This document shows, piece after piece, positions 58,901 to 64,000 of a stretch of DNA of 64,000 bases. The notes under the pieces are model-generated. The model made no database searches. It had not been told where the DNA came from and saw only the letters and a program-made list of their open reading frames with translations. This DNA comes from Angiostrongylus vasorum. Its lineage: Eukaryota; Nematoda; Chromadorea; Rhabditida; Metastrongylidae. A program made the translations under genes and the position numbers. The stretch lies in NCBI GenBank assembly GCA_018806985.1, contig JADANN010000032.1, forward strand, positions 3,857,180 to 3,921,179, given 5' to 3'. Each line of letters starts with the position of its first letter. The stretch's first letter is position 1.

Positions 58901-59600
58901 CCATACAGAACACTTCGACTTTTCTCTATCATAACTTGATGTTGGTGTGAAAACGACGAAGGCTCTCAAAGCCGGTATTGATCCACATCTCTTCAATCAC
59001 ATACATCAGATTCGGATTGTTAGTTGTTCGAATGAATTGGTCTTCGTGGCCAAACTCATTTTGACGAGAATGCCGGCGCCGGGCTACTCCTCTGCTGTCT
59101 GTCGCATGTTCCGAGGAACACTTCTTCTCCGGTATCATAGACGTCCTTGAATGTGTGGCCTCGTCTCTTCTCGGCAAGTCCGATGACGTCGTATCTTATC
59201 ATTCTCGCTTGCATGTAATGTCTTCTAGTGAGTACTCATATGCGAATGTAGGTGCGTTGTAGGTACACATCGTCACCGTAGTCCTTTGCAATTTAGGCAG
59301 CTTAGAATGACACCGAGATTTTAACATCCTCCCCATACTTGTCCTACCCAATGCTGCCTAATTGGGGGCTCTTTCGGGGTCAGGGGAATGACGCCCGTTT
59401 CTTTTACTGTGTTTAGATTTTTGATACTCACATATAGCTTCCTGAGTTATGAACGTGGGCGCTGGGTATACTTATGTGGAGCTTGCCACTCTCTCCCAGA
59501 GTGGACATGAGTTGCATATACTTTCCTGTCACTTGAATGCAGGCTTTTGGCCGAATGGACTAGCAGAATACAATCCGCGTAGACGAGAACACACCCACGC
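55960..59600 (-). mobile_element. RTE-type retrotransposon with its RT core replaced by a nested foldback cluster
   Basis: Minus-strand order: a leader at about 59590-59300 matching 28780-29630; endonuclease pieces near 59180-58550 (the KVIIAELSAKIGS block corresponds to the usual IGDFNAKIG); and RT entry at 58173-57772 (ITHDYHSNDFNSHVLPPSRE, TVLLFKKGDLHDNVNCRPIC). Foldback copies at 56827-57545 take the place of the RT core. The C-terminal part resumes at 56820 (ITPNVTLAKRMLVDCDKTCG, then LTLSGTNVTECTSYPYLGLG at 56673-56614) and continues to about 55960. The endonuclease catalytic Asp/Asn are altered. It is inactive. Confidence 0.78.
56827..57545. repeat. foldback element cluster, including a near-complete palindromic copy at 57003-57442
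   Basis: The copy at 57003-57442 starts CCTACTGCCTACTCTTTTTG and ends CAAAAAGAGTAGGCAGTAGG. Its arms include ATTGCGAAATATAACTTCAA on the left and TTGAAGTTATATTTCGCAAT on the right, so about 150 bases at each end are inverted copies. The centre carries GGGTTCAATGCCGATTTGGG and the tRNA-like CATGGTGTGGTAGTGAACG. A one-sided copy (56827-57000) precedes it and a tail fragment (57455-57545) follows it. The whole cluster sits inside an RTE copy. Confidence 0.8.
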
Positions 59601-60744
59601 ATGCCTCCTATGATATTTGATGATATTCTTCAATATATTTGACAATCTCTGTAATGGATTTGCCTTGCGCGGAGGACTACACCCGCTTAGTCATTTCGTT
59701 ACGTGGACCTTAAATGGGCGAAAGATGGTGATATCCAAGTTTGAGGTATCTCAATGATCATATCCGGTGCTAATTAAGGTGCAATAACTTTTTGAAACAG
59801 TTTTCTAGATGGGAGAGAATATGTTGCTCGTCTTAAAGAAGTGGACAATGCCAAATTTGAGACAGATACTAAAGTTACGTATCAGTTTCATAACAATACG
59901 TCAGGAAGTCGGCGCCAGTCATGGTCTCGAACAGGCCACTTGGTGCACGCCAGTGTTATAACAGCATTGACACCGTTAATAAAGAAAATTCTACATTGGG
60001 TAGGCAATATGTTATCTATAGCTGAGAAATGCTGTGTCCAATGAAAAACCGATTACAAAAGATTTTATACAAATATGACGCCAATCTTCTGAAACTCTCA
60101 TGCTACATTCTTTCACAGGCTACTATCGACTTAATTACAGTGAAGAACTGTTGAAATAACAATCACCAATTAGTAGCTGAAGCTCGTGAAGCTGCTTGTT
60201 TTAATAAGCGACTAAAGAAGAAGTGGAAAAATATAACTACGAAAGTCAGACGAGTTCTTTCTTTCAATCCAGTTGAAATTTGTGGATCAGTAGTAAATTG
60301 CTCTGTATCCAATCCTTATGTATAACGATTTCTTTTAACCTCTGCAACGTACGACTATTGGTATATCTCACCTGAATGCAGTTCGTGTTCTTTTGAGACA
60401 CAATTCTGCTATACACTACATGTAATGGTTGCTAATGGAAATTAGCCTTCCAGTCAGTTCTGAACACCTTATGATCATTCATTAGTTTTGGGTTCATTAG
60501 GTTTGAGTAGAGTGCCCGACTTTGCAGGAAGTTCCTACGCGGGACTTTTTCTTAATTGTCGTGGAGCAATATCCCAAATTTGGGTAAGCAAACCGTTTAT
60601 AACAGTAATAATTCAAGAACAACGATATATAAACGTGAGTACAGTACAGGCCCCTAATGTGGTATCATGATAATAAGTGAGGGTAAGGCTGATTAGTAGC
60701 TTTGCTATACGGCACGGAAACAGTACTATATGCGTACAGAATAT
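59601..60744. other. intergenic, no gene recognised
   Basis: Short frames at 59841-60044 and 60488-60670 have no splice or domain support. Confidence 0.3.
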
Positions 60745-60992
60745 ATCAATAGTGAGATCTTTGCAAAACCCTGGACCACAGGTGCCTATGGTGGGGGAAC
60801 GAACGCGTTATTGTCCTTTCCGGAGAGTAACGCGTTCACCACCACACCATGAGGGTCTTTCGTTTCGCCTGTCTCTCAGCTAGTTCTATCGATCAGCGCC
60901 ATCAGCATCACCCGTCAACGGGATTGTGGTTGTATTTCGCTTAGTAACCCTGCCGTGAAAATTGTAGTAGGCAGAAAATAAAAAAAGTGAAA
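60745..60992 (-). repeat. foldback-family repeat with opposing tail
   Basis: Its body runs from GATCTTTGCAAAACCCTGGA to CACCCGTCAACGGGATTG and then switches directly to the opposite-strand terminus, GTAGTAGGCAGAAAATAAAA. Confidence 0.75.
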
Positions 60993-61618
60993 CAATATAT
61001 CAATAGTGTCACAAAATGTAGGCACATTAAGGGATTCATGTAAGGGCGTAATACCTCAATGACATAACAATACTTAGGGTTACACGCTACATGTGGGATT
61101 GTGATGGCATTGAGATGAGGTTACGTGTTAACTTGTAAGTACATTACGATGAGGTAACGTGAACACACTAAGGAGTCAGCGTGTTTAGAGGTACATGACA
61201 GTAAAGTTAATACACAGTAGTGACCAGTAGAATATGAGTTAACACCTGGGATTATCTACACGGCGTACCGCAGATAATGAACAGGGGGTCTTGAGGAGAC
61301 GAGGACGATGCGCTCAAGGGGCTTTAAAATGTTTTTTTTTGAGGAGGGAGCTTTTTTGGCACAACTCTAGAACTTTTGCCGAAAACATTCGTCGACTTCC
61401 GCATCCAACTCTCTCGTGATCAGATCAGATGACTGAGAATGGTTTCCCAAACAACTTCGTGCCTTTGTGTTACATGCGCGTGACAGCTTGGAACAGAAAC
61501 AACACACAAAAAGTTTCGATTGCACAAAAAGATTTTAATAACAAAGGGTGTTTGTTACAAGCAAAGTTTCTCAGAATGAAGTGAAAACATGTACATGGTG
61601 CATGATTGCAAACTGATA
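60993..61618. other. intergenic, no gene recognised
   Basis: The part at 61020-61260 is loosely repetitive, with recurring GTTAAC and GGTTACGTG-like words. No gene was recognised. Confidence 0.3.
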
Positions 61619-61887
61619 TGAGGGACAACGAATGTGGTTATTGCAGAAGCATTTGATGAGATTAAAGAATAGCAGCTATTCAAGCAATAGTTGCTATACT
61701 ACGGGTTACATTTTTGTAATGACTATCGCCATCTTGATATGAAGCCATTCTTTGCTGTTTTTGCTTCCCAGTTGGTAGCGCTGTCTTTCAAATACGTAGA
61801 CCTATTACAGATAAAAAGGATAAATAAAGGATAAAGCTCTAGGCGTTGATCAATCCCTGAGGGACGCACCATGCATTCAACTTCATT
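61619..61887. repeat. near-perfect inverted repeat, left arm (268 bp)
   Basis: Its reverse complement is 62731-62998 with few mismatches. The outer end is GGACAACGAATGTGGTTATT, and the inner end, ATTCAACTTCATT, lies inside a family 2 SINE. Arms this similar imply a recent inverted duplication or an active foldback element. Confidence 0.85.
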
Positions 61888-62100
61888 GAGCATCTTTGGA
61901 GGTGATTGAATGCATATCTGGCCTTTACAATGACTCGCGGTGGCCCGCCGATATATTGAGCCAGTGCTGCTATCCTCCCAGACAAGTCTCTTGTGAATTT
62001 GCCGACCTCGGAGGGTTGGAAGCTTTGGTGAGCATGAGGCGCGTGAATCGACCCCTAATTGTACTGGCGGGCACCTCTAATCACTGCTCTACACGCGCAC
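61822..62100 (-). repeat. tRNA-derived SINE (family 2), near full length
   Basis: Between TAAAGGATAAAGCTCTAGGC and the tRNA-like head ending CACTGCTCTACACGCGC. On the minus strand the 3' end runs into AAAGCTTTATCC-type repeats (CTTTATTTATCCTTTTTATC at 61815-61840 read in reverse), a simple-repeat tail typical of SINEs. Confidence 0.7.
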
Positions 62101-62159
62101 ACTTGGCAATGATCATCGATTCATCCAAGCAAATAACCACCCAAATCGAACATCTATGA

Positions 62160-62620
62160 TTGAGAGATGTGTATCAAACCGGCTTTGACAATTTTATTCG
62201 TGTACGTAGAAACATCAAGCTGTGGCGAAAGAGAAGTCGAAATATTCTATATGGACCCTGGAGAAGTTCAACAGATAAGACTATTCATTTTTTCCAGGTC
62301 ATCACAAGAGATTTTACACTAAGGTTGGACCTAAAAAAAAGGTTTGAAGAAGGCCACATTGAAATACGTGGTTTAGAATGGGAAGAACACGGTGAGCGGC
62401 TGTCTGAATTCATCATAGTATCGAGAGTCATGGTTACTCCGAATTCCAGAAGCCCCCTTAGAACGCTGGATGTTGGAGTATCTCATTGGAGAGTACCATG
62501 CTTAAATAGACCATATCGTAGTAAGGAAGGTTCTGTCTAACCGATGTCGCTGTTGCCCAAAAATTCTGCACAGGATTAGACCATTGTCTCCTTCGTGCAA
62601 GATCCCATCCCTCGCAGAAA
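62160..62620 (+). mobile_element. RTE endonuclease fragment
   Basis: A plus-strand remnant of the APE domain. It includes RFEEGHIEIRGLEWEEHGER (compare [17 protein letters not shown] at 30097-30150) and a frameshifted piece similar to the FNAKIGP block. It lies between the arms of the 268-bp inverted repeat. It has no reverse transcriptase and is inactive. Confidence 0.65.
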
Positions 62621-62730
62621 GTAGGGAAACCGCCAATGTCAAAAAACGAAATCCCAAAGCTAGTGATTTATTCAGTTTATTAGTCGGCTTTAGGGGCATG
62701 CCGTTCTTGATAAAATCGACAAGAAATACC

Positions 62731-62998
62731 AATGAAGTTGAATACATGGTGCGTCCCTCAGGGATTGATCAACGCCTAGAGCTTTATCCTTTATTTATCC
62801 TTTTTATCTGTAATAGGTCTACGTATTTGAAAGACAGCGCTACCAACTGGGAAGCAAAAACAGCAAAGAATGGCTTCATATCAAGATGGCGATAGTCATT
62901 ACAAAATGTAACCCGTAGTATAGCAACTATTGCTTGAATAGCTGCTATTCTTTAATCTCATCAAATGCTTCTGCAATAACCACATTCGTTGTCCTCAG
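62731..62998. repeat. near-perfect inverted repeat, right arm (268 bp)
   Basis: The reverse complement of 61619-61887. It includes the SINE 3' segment CCCTCAGGGATTGATCAACG and the tail CTTTATCCTTTATTTATCC in the opposite orientation to the left arm. Confidence 0.85.
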
Positions 62999-63034
62999 CA
63001 ATAGGTTACTGCACTTGTCGTGCGCCATCCCTTT

Positions 63035-63790
63035 TTAAGCTGCGAAGGGCAGCTGCCCGACAGGCGCCTTTGAACCAGCCAAATCTTTTGTCCACTTCGA
63101 TCGAAAAACTTTATGTGTTGTTTTTCTGTTCCGGCTGATCACGCCTTGGGCACGAAGTACGACTGGAGAACTCGAGTCATCGATACTGGTATCCTGAGAA
63201 GATGCTGGAGATCGTGGTGTTTTCGACACGAAAATTTAAGCTTTCATCTCTCAGCTGGGCTAAAAGCCTCAGTGTGCTTTCTCAATTTGTTCATTATCTG
63301 CAATGCATGTGTAACCTCAATCAGTGTGTATTCTGCGGTCACTACCAGTGTTTGATGCTTTACTATGCGTGGCCTTGCTCTGGCCTTGCTTTAATCTTCA
63401 GTGTGTTGCGTTACACAATAATATTCTTCGCTTTGGATCATTTCCTATGACATAAATATGCAATGCGCGATGATCCACATGTGGCGACATCAATGAACTT
63501 CATAAGTACCACCATGATCTGTGTGACAGCACGACCTGTGTTGCTCTCGTCATTACCTGTTGTTTTCTTTCCCACTGGTGCTGCCTTCACTAGTGCTGCG
63601 ACAGTCGCTAAACTTGGCTCTAACTCTAATCGCGTTGACGGGCGATAGCAATCTTTTGCGATCGATGGAGGCACTGGCGGACTACGAGCAGAGGCGAAAT
63701 TCTCATGTGTGGTGGTGGGCTGCGTTTGCCTCGGAAGGCGGCTAACACGTTGGATCCACCACCATCGGCCCTGTGTTGAGGTTTTACAAG
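63035..63790 (-). other. possible coding exons at window edge
   Basis: A minus-strand frame at about 63740-63570 reads TTTHENFASARSPPVPPSI and RLELEPSLATVAALVKAAPV before a donor (AAAACAACAG, then GTAATG). A second frame at 63229-63035 reads TPRSPASSQDTSIDDSSSPV. Both are hydrophilic, Ser/Pro/Thr-rich and look more like protein than the other frames, but the joining phases could not be settled and I recognise no domain. Confidence 0.25.
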
Positions 63791-64000
63791 ATCATACTCT
63801 TGGAGGCTAAACTTCATTATTTTTTTCCTACATTACATTTTTCATTTTGCTGATATCTTTTCATTATTAATCAACATCAATATTGTCATATTATATCAAC
63901 ATTTCAAATGGAAACTATATTCTATCTTATTATATCTATATCGGTAACATTTATTGATGTCATTACTATTATAAGAAAGCAGTTTGCTTCTTGGATATTC

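Overview
This looks like a gene-poor, repeat-rich stretch of a nematode genome, most likely a clade V strongylid (hookworm-like). The reasons are short introns with TTTCAG-type acceptors, extracellular Cu/Zn superoxide dismutases, a nematode-style 7TM chemoreceptor, and dense RTE-type and Penelope-type retroelement debris. Species identity is inference. No prokaryotic, CRISPR or viral gene content was seen. Almost no gene is a single open frame, so I rebuilt genes exon by exon from splice sites, reading phase and family motifs.

Layout. (1) 1505-3760, minus: EXO1-type exonuclease 1 nuclease domain in five exons. (2) 8561-25778, plus: three tandem secreted Cu/Zn SOD genes (SOD-A, SOD-B, SOD-C) with the same four-exon structure and phases. 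SOD-A and SOD-B have exons of exactly equal length (76, 113, 180, 189 nt). Their last introns are expanded to 3.5 and 2.35 kb, and that of SOD-A is full of mobile-element debris. SOD-C carries two +1 homopolymer frameshifts. (3) 26851-27855, minus: an unrecognised candidate gene with well-formed splice sites. (4) 28.5-31.6 kb: RTE-type non-LTR retrotransposon. (5) 31.6-39.7 kb: two diverged copies of a 1.5-2 kb element, a Penelope-like fragment, and a large inverted repeat with arms of 1.2 and 1.7 kb. (6) 41.7-48.5 kb: two more RTE copies, on opposite strands and from two subfamilies, the second broken by nested insertions. (7) 51105-55381, plus: a seven-transmembrane serpentine receptor gene, again with +1 homopolymer shifts. 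(8) 55.9-63 kb: another RTE copy whose reverse transcriptase core is replaced by a foldback element cluster, then a near-perfect 268-bp inverted repeat built on a SINE.

Short dispersed repeats fill the rest. A foldback (palindromic) element has tRNA-like arms. A tRNA-derived SINE has A and B boxes and a TTTATCC tail. A few other tRNA-like elements occur. A hairpin motif recurs at element boundaries and shows apparent compensatory base changes.

The host genes do not form one pathway. EXO1 acts in DNA mismatch and break repair. The SOD array would act outside cells against superoxide, for example from host immune cells if the worm is parasitic (inference). The receptor would act in chemosensation. 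All conclusions come from reading the sequence; no search was run.
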